A DNA stretch of 64,000 bases from Paenibacillus yonginensis (GTDB lineage Bacteria; Bacillota; Bacilli; Paenibacillales; Paenibacillaceae), in the NCBI RefSeq assembly GCF_001685395.1, contig NZ_CP014167.1, positions 558,001 through 622,000 of the forward strand, written 5' to 3'. Below are positions 9,549 through 18,900 of this stretch, one piece after another. A program made the translations under genes and the position numbers. The stretch's first letter is position 1. Each line of letters opens with the position of its first letter. Under the pieces are notes generated by a model. The model was not told the DNA's origin. It made no database searches and worked only from the letters and a program-made list of their open reading frames with translations.

Positions 9549-9570
9549 ATCAAGAAAGGAGTGAATTTGA

Positions 9571-10134
9571 ATGGATAAACAGGAAGTGGTTTTGTACGTG
9601 GCGATCAGCCTGGACGGTTATCTGGCCCGGGAGGACGGCTCCGTGGACTGGCTCGATCAAGTAGAGGGGGACGGAGGAGATAACGGGTACAGCGATTTCT
9701 ACCGGACGATCGGATCCCTTGTGATGGGACGGTCTACTTATGAAGTGGTCCTCAAGCTGAGCGAGGAGTTCCCTTATGCCGGGAAGCCGGTCTATGTTTT
9801 TACTTCCGGGGCAGAAGGGATTACGCCCAACGAACATGTTGTGTTTACCGCTGAATCGCTGGAGGTCGTGACGGAACGATTAAAAGCCGTGTCCGAAGGC
9901 GACATTTGGCTTGTCGGGGGCGGCAAGCTGGTGAAAGGATACCTGGAAGCCGGTCTGATCGACCGCGTGGAGCTTGCCGTAATTCCGGAGGTTCTTGGCG
10001 CGGGAATTCCGTTATTCCCGAAAGGAGTGCCGGATACTAAATTCCGTTTGACGGGGATTCGGCAGCTCGGACAAATCGTAATGTTGTCCTACCGAACCAT
10101 CCGGGAGAACGGAGAGAATACGGCAAACCGTTGA
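9571..10134 (+). CDS. Dihydrofolate reductase-like protein (RibD C-terminal domain family)
   Basis: A 187-residue single-domain NAD(P)H-dependent reductase of the DHFR/RibD-C superfamily. Signs are the N-terminal VAISLDGYLA, the GSLVMGRSTYE segment and the C-terminal DIWLVGGGKLVKGYLEAGLID that binds nucleotide. It resembles the YyaP/YwjB group, whose substrates are not established, and is unlikely to be the main folA enzyme. An AAGAAAGGAG site precedes the ATG. It is divergent from a WYL regulator that probably controls it. Confidence 0.85.
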   Translation: MDKQEVVLYVAISLDGYLAREDGSVDWLDQVEGDGGDNGYSDFYRTIGSLVMGRSTYEVVLKLSEEFPYAGKPVYVFTSGAEGITPNEHVVFTAESLEVVTERLKAVSEGDIWLVGGGKLVKGYLEAGLIDRVELAVIPEVLGAGIPLFPKGVPDTKFRLTGIRQLGQIVMLSYRTIRENGENTANR

Positions 10135-10238
10135 TCCGGAAAAGGGAAAAAACAAGTATAGCCAGTTGTTCCGTTTAAACCCGCCTTATTATACAGTACA
10201 ATACAACTAACCACTTATCGGAAGGGAGCTGTGTAACG

Positions 10239-10307
10239 ATGAAAAAGATTTCTTATTCGCAGGTTTGGCAAAAGGCTCAGTATGCACAGCTTTCCGGCAG
10301 CCGCTAA
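10239..10307 (+). CDS. Candidate 22-residue leader peptide
   Basis: A short frame encoding MKKISYSQVWQKAQYAQLSGSR is preceded by GGAAGGGAGC at good spacing. Its last codons contain GCTTTCCGG (10289-10297), which can pair with GGAAAGC in the 5' arm of the terminator at 10401. This is the arrangement expected of an attenuator in which ribosome position on the small frame decides folding. The next large gene downstream is an RsgA-type GTPase. A -35/-10-like pair (TTGTTC, 18 bases, TATACA) lies at 10166-10195. No homology is claimed for the peptide; translation is an inference from the ribosome site. Confidence 0.45.
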   Translation: MKKISYSQVWQKAQYAQLSGSR

Positions 10308-10400
10308 GGGTAAGACAAGGAATGGACGATTGAACCGGATGCTTCCGGAATTCGGCCGGAGTTCTCCGGAAAAGTCCAGCTTGGTCTAAAAGTGAACCTG

Positions 10401-10435
10401 ACCGGGAAAGCCAGTGTGCTTTCGCGGTTTTTTTT
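10401..10435 (+). terminator. Terminator hairpin within the rsgA leader
   Basis: ACCGGGAAAGC (10401-10411) pairs with GCTTTCGCGGT (10418-10428) with one mismatch, followed by eight T. It lies 94 bases after the small frame and 258 bases before the rsgA-type start, so it would stop transcription early unless the alternative pairing forms. Confidence 0.75.
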
Positions 10436-10598
10436 GCGTCCTGAGGAATCAGGACGGCTTCTTCCATAGACTCATGAACAGACGGAACCTGGTCAGAGCA
10501 TCGGCAGGCGGTAGGCGGTAGGCAGCGGTATGTTAACCGCCGGAGGCAAGCCTGTCGGGCTGGATAGGACCGTTTGGAACATGAGGCATGGAGGGCAA

Positions 10599-10634
10599 GA
10601 TCGCGAAGAAAGCTTCGCGGTCTTTGTTATTTTT
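10599..10634 (+). terminator. Second leader hairpin before rsgA
   Basis: GATCGCGAAG pairs with CTTCGCGGTC (one G-U pair) around a short A-rich loop, followed by a T-rich stretch. It ends about 60 bases before the rsgA-type start and could be a second attenuator or a terminator of the leader RNA. Confidence 0.55.
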
Positions 10635-10692
10635 AGGGAAGGGGTTTAAAGCACGATCAACGATGGAAGATACGAAAAATAGGAGGAATTGG

Positions 10693-11841
10693 ATGAATAA
10701 ATACAATGAAACGCTGCTCGCGCCTTATGGCTGGAACCAGGAGCTTCAGCAGCGGTGGATGCAGGCATTCGCAAACGGGGAGCAGGAGCAGAAACAGGAG
10801 GTCCGGCCCGAAACAAGTCGGGGTACAGGCACGGCCCTGCTTCCGGCTCGGGTTATTGCCGATCTTGGGCATAAATACCGGCTGATTACGCCGCTTGGGG
10901 AGCTTTGGGGCGAGCTGTCAGGCAAATACCGCTTTATGCTGAGTGAAGGAGAAGGCGGACTGGTGCCGGTAGTCGGCGATTGGGTGGCTGCGGACTGCCG
11001 TCCATCAGACGGCAGCGCAACGATCCGGGGAGTGCTGGCGCGCAAGAGCCAAATCTCCAGACAGGCGGCGGGTCAGGAAACCAAAGAGCAGATCGTGGCC
11101 GCCAATGTGGATGTGCTGTTTCTGGTAGCTGCGCTTAACCACGATTTTAATGTGCGGCGACTTGAACGTTATTTGATTATGGCTTACAGCAGCGGAGCAA
11201 TGCCGGTGATCGTGCTCAGCAAAGCGGATCTGTGCAGCGATCTTCCTCTCTACCTGGCGCAGGCGGAGGGGGCGGCGCCGGGTGTGCCCGTGCTGGCGGT
11301 CAGCGCGCTGGAGGATCATGGGATCGAGCAGTTGGCTCCCTACTTGAGCGGAGCGCGGACGTGCGCGCTTGCAGGTTCTTCCGGTTCGGGCAAATCGACG
11401 CTGCTGAACCGGCTTGCCGGCCGGGAAATCCAGGCTACCGGCGGCATTCGTGAAAGCGACAGCCGCGGCAGACATACGACCACGCACAGGGAATTGTTTC
11501 CGCTGCCGGGCGGGGGTGTCCTGATCGATACGCCGGGCATGCGCGAGCTGCAGCTTTGGGACGGCGGCCATGACGGGCTGAGCAGCGCTTTCTCAGATAT
11601 CGAAGAGCTTGCGCAGCGCTGCCGCTTCCGAGATTGCCGGCACCGCGGCGAAGAGGGCTGTGCCGTGCGTGAGGCGGTGGCCTCCGGAGAGCTTGAGAAC
11701 TCACGGCTTGTTAACTACCATAAGACGCAGCGCGAGCTCGATTATCAGGCAGCCAAAGAGAGAAAGCAGCAGGCCGTCCGGGTAAGGGGCGGAAGCAGAA
11801 AGAAAAGCAGAACCCCGGCGGATTGGAGAAAGGAGTACTGA
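10693..11841 (+). CDS. rsgA: RsgA-type ribosome small-subunit-dependent GTPase
   Basis: A circularly permuted GTPase of about 382 residues that acts in 30S subunit maturation. The G motifs appear in permuted order: VLSKADL (G4), VSAL (G5), GSSGSGKSTL (G1), then DTPGM (G3). An N-terminal OB-like region precedes them and a Cys/His zinc element follows (CRFRDCRHRGEEGC). A basic tail rich in Arg/Lys/Ser ends the protein. The start at 10693 follows AGGAGG by six bases; the frame is open further upstream, but that reading would include a hairpin. It may be a second copy rather than the housekeeping gene, which would normally sit with prpC/prkC and rpe. It is preceded by an unusual leader with a small frame and hairpins. 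Confidence 0.88.
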   Translation: MNKYNETLLAPYGWNQELQQRWMQAFANGEQEQKQEVRPETSRGTGTALLPARVIADLGHKYRLITPLGELWGELSGKYRFMLSEGEGGLVPVVGDWVAADCRPSDGSATIRGVLARKSQISRQAAGQETKEQIVAANVDVLFLVAALNHDFNVRRLERYLIMAYSSGAMPVIVLSKADLCSDLPLYLAQAEGAAPGVPVLAVSALEDHGIEQLAPYLSGARTCALAGSSGSGKSTLLNRLAGREIQATGGIRESDSRGRHTTTHRELFPLPGGGVLIDTPGMRELQLWDGGHDGLSSAFSDIEELAQRCRFRDCRHRGEEGCAVREAVASGELENSRLVNYHKTQRELDYQAAKERKQQAVRVRGGSRKKSRTPADWRKEY

Positions 11842-11964
11842 ACAAAGGAACTTTTTGGTGCCTATAGGACCGAAAAGTACGTACTGTTAAGAGCTTCCGT
11901 TCCGGTTAATAATAGAGGGGGATCTTACGATTACCTATATGAATAAATCCGGAGGGATTCTACG

Positions 11965-12759
11965 ATGGACTTGCAGTTAACAGGTAAAACAGCGCTGGTA
12001 ACCGGTTCGACTTCAGGCATCGGCAAAGCCATTGCGGCCGTTCTTGCATCCGAAGGCGCGAAAGTGCTTATTAACGGGCGTTCGGAGGCTAAAGTGAACG
12101 AAGTGATCCAGGAGATTGGGAAGCAGGTTCCCGGGGCTCTTCTGGAGCCGGCAGCCGCAGATTTAGGAACGGAGGAAGGCTGCAGCCGAATGTTGTCGGC
12201 TTACCCGGCGGTAGATATTCTCGTTAACAATTTGGGCATCTTTGAACCGAAGGAGTATTTCGATATTCCGGACGAAGACTGGCTGCGGTTCTTTGAAGTG
12301 AATATCATGAGCGGAGTACGTTTAACACGCCGGTATTTAAAAAACATGATCGACGCCGGCGATGGCCGGGTGATCTTTATTGCCAGCGAAGCGGCGGTGA
12401 TGCCGTCGCTCGAAATGGCGCATTACAGCGCAACCAAAACGATGCAGCTTTCGTTGTCCCGAAGCCTGGCCGAGCTTACCAAAGGTACCCGGGTCACGGT
12501 AAATACCATAATGCCCGGCTCCACCTTGACTGAAGGCGTAGAGACGATGCTGAACACGCTTTATCCAAATGAGAATCTGAGCGTGGAGGAAGCCGAGAAG
12601 AAATTTATGAAGGAGAACCGTCCGACTTCCATTATTCAGCGGCTGATCCGTCCAGAGGAGATTGCGAGCCTGGTTGCTTTCGTTGGCAGCCCGTTGTCTT
12701 CGGCCATTAACGGAGCCGCGCTGCGCATCGACGGCGGACTGGTGCGCAGTATTTTCTAA
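11965..12759 (+). CDS. Short-chain dehydrogenase/reductase (SDR)
   Basis: A 264-residue classical SDR oxidoreductase. The NAD(P) site is TGSTSGIGKA near residue 12 and NNLG near residue 90; the catalytic residues are Ser near 142 and YSATK near 155. The C-terminus GAALRIDGGLVRS is typical of the family. The substrate cannot be read from sequence. GGAGGG precedes the ATG. The gene is monocistronic and ends at a bidirectional terminator. Confidence 0.9.
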   Translation: MDLQLTGKTALVTGSTSGIGKAIAAVLASEGAKVLINGRSEAKVNEVIQEIGKQVPGALLEPAAADLGTEEGCSRMLSAYPAVDILVNNLGIFEPKEYFDIPDEDWLRFFEVNIMSGVRLTRRYLKNMIDAGDGRVIFIASEAAVMPSLEMAHYSATKTMQLSLSRSLAELTKGTRVTVNTIMPGSTLTEGVETMLNTLYPNENLSVEEAEKKFMKENRPTSIIQRLIRPEEIASLVAFVGSPLSSAINGAALRIDGGLVRSIF

Positions 12760-12778
12760 GAGGACGACACATTAAACC

Positions 12779-12812
12779 AAATCCCCCTTGTCCGATGACT
12801 CGGGGGATTTTG
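12779..12812. terminator. Bidirectional terminator
   Basis: AAATCCCCC (12779-12787) pairs with GGGGGATTT (12802-12810), with T-rich ends in both directions. It separates the SDR gene from the convergent cupredoxin gene. Confidence 0.85.
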
Positions 12813-12828
12813 CTGTGTCCTGACAGGG

Positions 12829-13248
12829 CTACTTCACCGTAAGGGTACCGGAATACATATACATTCCGCAGTGGAATTCATAAGTGCCAGGCTTAAGATT
12901 GTCCAGTGTGTAATAGTTGTCCCCTTTCTTCAGATAGACATTCATGCCCAGGTCGAGAGAAGCGACGTCGCGAATGCAGGATATGCCCTTCTCTTTTTTG
13001 AAATTGAGCAGCACGGGGGTTCCGGCCTGAATTTCGATGTGATTCGGGAAAAATCCGTTCTTGCGCACATCAACGGTCACAAGCTGGGACTGGCTGTTCT
13101 GCTGCGCACGAGCCGTCTGGGCAAAGACCGCCAGATCCGGCTGCGGCTCCGGCATATGATCCCGAATATAAAACAAAGCAAACCCTCCAAACAGAAAAGC
13201 GGTTAACCCGACGGTCAGAAACGGCCAGACGGCGGCTAATTTCTTCAC
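12829..13248 (-). CDS. Membrane-anchored cupredoxin-domain protein
   Basis: A 139-residue protein with an uncleaved-looking N-terminal membrane helix (residues 5-28), a short linker and an extracytoplasmic cupredoxin fold. Probable copper ligands are the Cys in KGISCIRD and the Cys/Met cluster in FHCGMYMYSG near the C-terminus, a pattern found in small cupredoxins linked to copper handling. The start codon is GTG, with AGGAGG 11 bases upstream. No copper ATPase or oxidase gene is adjacent, so the partner is unknown. Confidence 0.75.
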   Translation of the reverse strand: MKKLAAVWPFLTVGLTAFLFGGFALFYIRDHMPEPQPDLAVFAQTARAQQNSQSQLVTVDVRKNGFFPNHIEIQAGTPVLLNFKKEKGISCIRDVASLDLGMNVYLKKGDNYYTLDNLKPGTYEFHCGMYMYSGTLTVK

Positions 13249-14071
13249 TTCCTTTATTCCCTCCTCAAGAGATTCTTCAGGTTATATTCGCAGGTTCTGG
13301 AAGTCAGACAGCCGGAATTCATTCCGGACTTTATATTATTGTACGAGCCGGGGCGTACAATCATGCCAAAGCTGGGAAGGACTAACTCTCTTAGTTTATT
13401 TTGTTTCTGATGTTGAGGAGAACAGCAATATTTTTAACTTGATGGGGAAAAAAGCTCAATATTTTGTGCCGTTTACCGATATTATGAAAGGATGTTGTAA
13501 AACTTCACAGCCTGCTTAGAGACGAAATGGCAGATTTATTTTTAGTTGATAAGTGCAGCGGTTCACAAATATGGCAATGAAAGCGGAAAGCGGGGAAGAT
13601 TATCGATTAGGAATAACATGAATTTTACGTCAAGTCAGGCAGCGGGAGAGAGTAAACGTTCTAAGTTAAGAAATTCGTTTTCCTCATACATAAAATCCCG
13701 GATTTGGATGTCCCGTTTAGTTTTATTCAAGCTTTTGAAGGAACAAACAAGTCTCTAGTGAAAAGGAAGGCCGGTTTAGGTGAGCTAGGTGCAGCATCCA
13801 CGGATACGATTGAGAATGAGTTGCCACGCCAAGCGGCGGCTGGACAGAGGATACCCTCCTTATGTCCAGCTAGTCGAACCTTTTTGTGCTGATTTTGGAA
13901 AGGAAGATGTAAATTTTCAAGATTATTGGGAATTTTCCAAGGAAAATACTTTTTGATTCATCTCTGCTTTAAGTAGCTAGAAGTGCAAAAGTGTAGAAGT
14001 GCAGAAGGTCAGCAAGCGAGCAACAAATAAGTTTGGAAGAAGCAATACACTCAGGAGGTTTTGACCGAATT
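13249..14071. other. Gene-poor 0.8-kb region with RNA-like structure
   Basis: No convincing gene is visible. A motility-promoter-like pair lies at 13456-13482 (TCAA, 15 bases, ACCGATAT, against TAAA-N15-GCCGATAT), far from the chemoreceptor start. At 13839-13870 GCTGGACA pairs with TGTCCAGC around an inner GG/CC pair, and a run of T follows at 13880. The preceding 100 bases are GC-rich compared with the AT-rich flanks. Short open frames here have no recognisable product. Confidence 0.4.
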
Positions 14072-15811
14072 ATGAAAGGGAATAAAAACTACTTCAGCAA
14101 GAACTTATGGTTTTCCATGCTTAATATTTTGATTATCGGCATTTTATTGATCGGGGTAAGTGAATATCTGCAGACGGATATTTTGCTGAAAACCCTCAAA
14201 AGCCAGACGGAAACCGTAACGACGAAATGGGCCAAGGACTTTGATCATCAAGACGTTGCCGCTGCTTTGGCAGACACAAGCTGGGATACCAAAGCCCAGA
14301 AGGATTTGACCGCCCAGTTCAACAAGTTGTCTGAATACAACCCGAACGTAGCGCAGGGTTATTTGTTCGGTACCGAACTGAAGGACGGCAACCAAACAAG
14401 CTTGATTGCTTTCCCGGATAATGTGCTGGATGCCTTCAAGCAGGAGGGGATGAAGGTTGGCGATTTCTATGAGCAGCCAGGTCCGGTTGCAGACGGCATC
14501 AGAAAAATGCTGAAAACAAGAGAAAAAACCTTTACGTCCGTGTACAGTGACGGTTTTGGCACCTGGATGACGATTCTGTATCCGATTGCCGATGCTTCCG
14601 GAAAGATCGATTCGTATTTTGGTGTTGACGTGGATGCCAGCATGATCCCTGACGGGCGTAAAACCTTTTTGGAAGAAACCTTGGTTCTGCTTCTAATCGC
14701 CTTGATTATTTGCGGCGGTTTGCAATATTTCGTAGCCCGCAAAACCCTTCTTCCGCTTAATGAACTGGTGGGCGGCATCCAAAAGGTATCCCAAGGCAAG
14801 CTGAATTTCTCACTTAATGAAAAAGGCGCATTCGGAGAACTAAACAAACAATTCAACAGCATGGTCAATCATGTCAGATCCGTTATTCAAGGCATTCAGG
14901 AAACGGCAGTCAGCTCTTCCGAGGTTTCCAAACACCTCTTTACGATTACGGAACGAAATAAAGAAGGCGTAGAAGTCATCACAGCTGAAGTGGCGGTTAT
15001 GAATGACAGTGCGGGTACCCAGGTGGTATCGACGGCCAATGCCGGAGCTTCCATGCAGCAGATTTCCGCTTCCCTGCAGACGATCGCCAGCAATGCGAGC
15101 CATGTCTCCAGCGCTTCCCAGGAGATGCAAAGCAAATCCGAAGAAGGAAATATGGCGATGCAGAGCATCGCGACCCAAATCAGCCAGATCAGCGAAACCT
15201 CTTCCGTAACCTATGAAACGATGAAGGTGCTTGAGTCGAAATCCGAAGAAATCGGGTCTATTCTGAATCTGATCAAAAATATTACCGAACAGACCAATCT
15301 GCTTGCGCTGAATGCAAGTATTGAAGCAGCGCGTGCAGGGGAGAACGGCCGCGGTTTCTCCGTCGTTGCCGGTGAAGTTCGCAAGCTGGCCGAGCAGTCC
15401 AAAGAGGCAACCGACCGCGTTGGCGCCCTGGTTGAAGAAATTCAGCAGGAGACCGGTAAAGCGGTAACTTTTGTCTCCCGCAGCACGGAGGAAATTAAAA
15501 TGGGTCTGGCGCTGGCAGCTGAAACCGAGCTGAAATTTGAAGAAATCATGCACGCCACCCAGCAGGTAGCCGATCAAGTCATTGATATTTCCAGCTCTAC
15601 CGAACAGATTTCGGCTGGAACGCAGGAGGTTACGGCTATGGTGGCCGAGCTGTCCGAGATTTCCACGCGCACTTCAAGCAATGCTCAAAGCATTATGAAT
15701 ACCGTATCCGAACAGGAGAAATCTTTTGAAGAGCTTCACGATTATGCGACCGAGCTTTCAGAAGTAGCTGAGCAGCTGAGCCAGCTGGTAGGCAAATTCG
15801 AAACCAAATAA
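14072..15811 (+). CDS. Methyl-accepting chemotaxis protein
   Basis: A transmembrane chemoreceptor of about 579 residues. A first membrane helix lies near residues 15-32. An extracytoplasmic sensor of about 170 residues containing a Cache-like FGVDVDASM segment comes next, then a second helix near residues 205-225, a HAMP region (LPLNELVGGIQKV), and the long signalling coiled coil. The conserved hairpin tip is EQTNLLALNASIEAARAGE with VVAGEVRKLAEQS. The start at 14072 follows AGGAGG at 13 bases; a longer TTG start at 14033 has no site. The ligand is unknown. Confidence 0.93.
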   Translation: MKGNKNYFSKNLWFSMLNILIIGILLIGVSEYLQTDILLKTLKSQTETVTTKWAKDFDHQDVAAALADTSWDTKAQKDLTAQFNKLSEYNPNVAQGYLFGTELKDGNQTSLIAFPDNVLDAFKQEGMKVGDFYEQPGPVADGIRKMLKTREKTFTSVYSDGFGTWMTILYPIADASGKIDSYFGVDVDASMIPDGRKTFLEETLVLLLIALIICGGLQYFVARKTLLPLNELVGGIQKVSQGKLNFSLNEKGAFGELNKQFNSMVNHVRSVIQGIQETAVSSSEVSKHLFTITERNKEGVEVITAEVAVMNDSAGTQVVSTANAGASMQQISASLQTIASNASHVSSASQEMQSKSEEGNMAMQSIATQISQISETSSVTYETMKVLESKSEEIGSILNLIKNITEQTNLLALNASIEAARAGENGRGFSVVAGEVRKLAEQSKEATDRVGALVEEIQQETGKAVTFVSRSTEEIKMGLALAAETELKFEEIMHATQQVADQVIDISSSTEQISAGTQEVTAMVAELSEISTRTSSNAQSIMNTVSEQEKSFEELHDYATELSEVAEQLSQLVGKFETK

Positions 15812-15871
15812 TGCGAATCGTAATCAATCGAATTAGAGATAGAAACGTGAACCTTATATAAAACCTAACAG

Positions 15872-15913
15872 ACACCAAAACTGGAGCCGGATTAACCCGC
15901 TTTGTTTTGGTGT
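15872..15913 (+). terminator. Hairpin between the chemoreceptor and A-T-R genes
   Basis: ACACCAAAAC pairs perfectly with GTTTTGGTGT (15904-15913) around a 22-base loop. There is only a weak T tract, so it may be a leaky terminator; it ends 28 bases before the next start codon. Confidence 0.6.
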
Positions 15914-15941
15914 TTGGTTCCTAAGGAGAAGGAGAGACAAG

Positions 15942-18900
15942 ATGGTACTGGAACAACTGATGGAGAGGAAGCAGCGGGCTTCCCGGCCTTTAACAGAAGA
16001 ACAGCTTCACAACGAGACCCTCGCCAGCCTGTTTAGTAGAGCGGCCTCTCAACACCTGGACAAGATCGCCATTTCCTATGGTTCAAGGGAGATCACCTAT
16101 CAGCAGCTTAAACAATTAAGCGGACAGGTCGCCAACGCTCTGGTGCAATCCGGCCTGAAAAAAGGGGATTTTGTCGGTCTTTATATGGAACGCAGTCCGG
16201 AGACGGTCATTTCGCTGTTAGGCGTTCTGCGCGCCGGCGGGGTATATGTGCCCATTGATCCTGAACATCCGATCGAAAGGGTTCGTTACATCGTCGAGGA
16301 TTGCAGCAGCAGATTTATTATCTATAAGGAACGTTATCAAGAGAGTGCGGCTAATTTGGCGGGAGACGGCGGAGAGACCAAGCTGCTGTGCCTGGAATCC
16401 GTGTTGGCCCAGTTTCCGGCGGAATTCATCAATGTCCCGCTGCAGCCGGATGATCTGGCTTACGTGATTTATACTTCGGGTTCTACCGGCAAACCGAAAG
16501 GGACTTTGATTGCGCATCGCGGGGTTGTTAACCTATATGATTCGATGACCCGCTCCCTTCAGCTGTCTTCCGAGGACGTAGTGACCCAGTTCTCGACGTT
16601 CAGCTTTGATGCGTCTGTGGTCGATACCTTTGAGGCGCTGCTGAACGGCGCGCATCTCGCTCTGCTGACCAAAGAAGAACAGCTGACGCCGGAGCTGCTC
16701 GTTGACTTGCTGGAGCGCCGCGGTGTAACCCACATCGGTTGTCTGCCAACCTCCGTATTCAACCGAATTGCAGAGACGACAACTCCGGAGATGAAGAAGA
16801 AATGGAAGACCGTTAAGACGGTGCTGGTAGCAGGTGAAGCTCTGCTGTCCGAGCATGTCCGCAAGTTCCAAAGTAAATTTGGCACGGAAATTACCATTAT
16901 TAACGGCTACGGTCCAACGGAGTGTACGGTGCTTACGACGATATACAAGGTTACAGAGCCTTGGGAAAGCACGGCGAATACCGTCCCGATCGGGTATCCG
17001 CTGGATAACTACGAGTTATATGTCGTGAAGGAAGACGGCCAGCTTGCCGAGGACGGGGAAGAGGGCGAGCTTTACATCGCTACCCCGGGTTTATCCAAAG
17101 GTTATCTGAACCTGCCTGAGAAGACAAAGGAAGTGTTCATCACGAACCCATTCCGCACGGATAAATCCTCTATGCTGTACAAGTCCGGGGATATTGTCAG
17201 AAGACTGCCGGACGGCAGCATTGAATTTCAGCACCGCAAAGACGGCCAGCTGAAGCTGCGCGGCTTCCGAATTGAAATCGGCGAAATCGAAAACGCGCTT
17301 TCCAAACATCCGCATATTCTGGATGGTGCGGTTGTGGCGGTTGTGGAGCAAAGCGTGGTTAAACATTTATCCTGCTTCTATACCGAGAAGGCGCCCGTGT
17401 CCGTCAAAGCTTTAAAGGAACACCTGAAAAATTATGTGCCGCAGTACATGATCCCTGCTTATTTCTACCGTCTGCCGGAAATTCCGTTGTCCCCGACGGG
17501 CAAAGTGGACCGCAAGCAGCTGCTTGCGCTGGATCATCCGGAAGCGGCCGAAAGGACGGAACCTTTTGAAGCGCCGGTTGGCGAACTGGAGACGATGCTG
17601 GCTTCCTTGTGGGCTGAAATTCTGCAGCTGCCGAAGGTGGGGCGGAACGTCAGCTTCTTTGATATCGGCGGCGACTCGCTGGCGGTTATGGCTGTCCTGT
17701 CACACCTCAAGCTGGACTATTTGAGCCTGCGGATGAATGATCTGTACGAGCATACGACGGTTGAGGCTTTGGCCGCTTATATTTCTACGCTGAGCAGCGA
17801 CGAGGAAGAAGCGGAGGAGTTGATCAGCGAATACAAGGATCTCGCGGAACTGCCTGTATTGCCTAAAGTACAGCTGCTGAATCGGGACGGTCTCGGCTCG
17901 GATATTCTGCTGACGGGAGCGACGGGTTATCTGGGCTCGCATTTGCTGTACGAGCTGCTGACGGCTACTGAAGCCCGCATTCATGTGCTGGTTCGTCCTA
18001 AAGCCGGCGAAACTGCACGGAGCAGAATTCAAAAGACGCTGGATTCCTATTTTGGCCGCCGTGTATTTGCGGAGCACCAAAGCCGGATTTTGGTGCTGGA
18101 GGGCGACCTGGTTCAGGAGAACCTTGGACTTTCGGGCCCAGACCGCGCCCTGATCGCCTCCAAGATCACCTCCATTATTCATGCGGGGGCGGACGTCAGA
18201 CATTTTGGCAAATCGGAAGAATTCCAGGCTACGAACGTAACCGGGACAGAATCGCTGATGGATTTTGTCTATGAGAATCCTGAGATTCGTTTCCATTACA
18301 TTTCGACGATCGGCATTCCGGAGGACATGGCGGCAGCCGGCTTATGGGAGGCTGCCTGCGCAAGTCCGGAGCAGTTCTACAGCGTGAAGCTGGAAAGCGT
18401 CTATACGCACAGCAAGCTGCTTGCCGAGAAAGTGGTTGCAGATGCGATTCAGCGTGGTTTGCCCTGCTCGATCTACCGGGCCGGCAACCTGTCCTGCCAT
18501 AGTGAAACCGGGCATTTCCAGACCAACATCAACGAAAATTTCTTCTACCGGATGATAAAAGCGTTCCTGCTGCTGGGCAAAGCCCCTGCGGTTCAGACAC
18601 ACATTGATATCACGCCGGTCGATTTCGCCAGCCGGTTTATGGTCAAGCTGATGCTTCGTCCGCTGCTGGGCGAAATTTACCACATCTGCAACCCGGATCA
18701 GCAGCGGTATGAAAGGCTGATCGCCTCTTTGATGGAGCTGGGCTACTCCATTGATCTGCTGCCACAGAAGCAGTTTGAGCGCTGGGTGCTGACAGAAGGG
18801 CGCAGCATCAGCGAAGAAGCCGTACAGCTGGCAGTGGCTCTGCTGGAAGGGGACGGAGTGCGGACTACGCCTTACCGTTATTCGAGCGAAACATCGTTCC

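Noticed and set aside
11877-11884. GTACGTAC palindrome before the SDR gene
   Set aside because: Too short to support an operator; no matching half-sites around it.
13546-13892. Short open frames in the gap before the chemoreceptor gene
   Set aside because: No ribosome sites, no recognisable motifs, and they overlap RNA-like structure.
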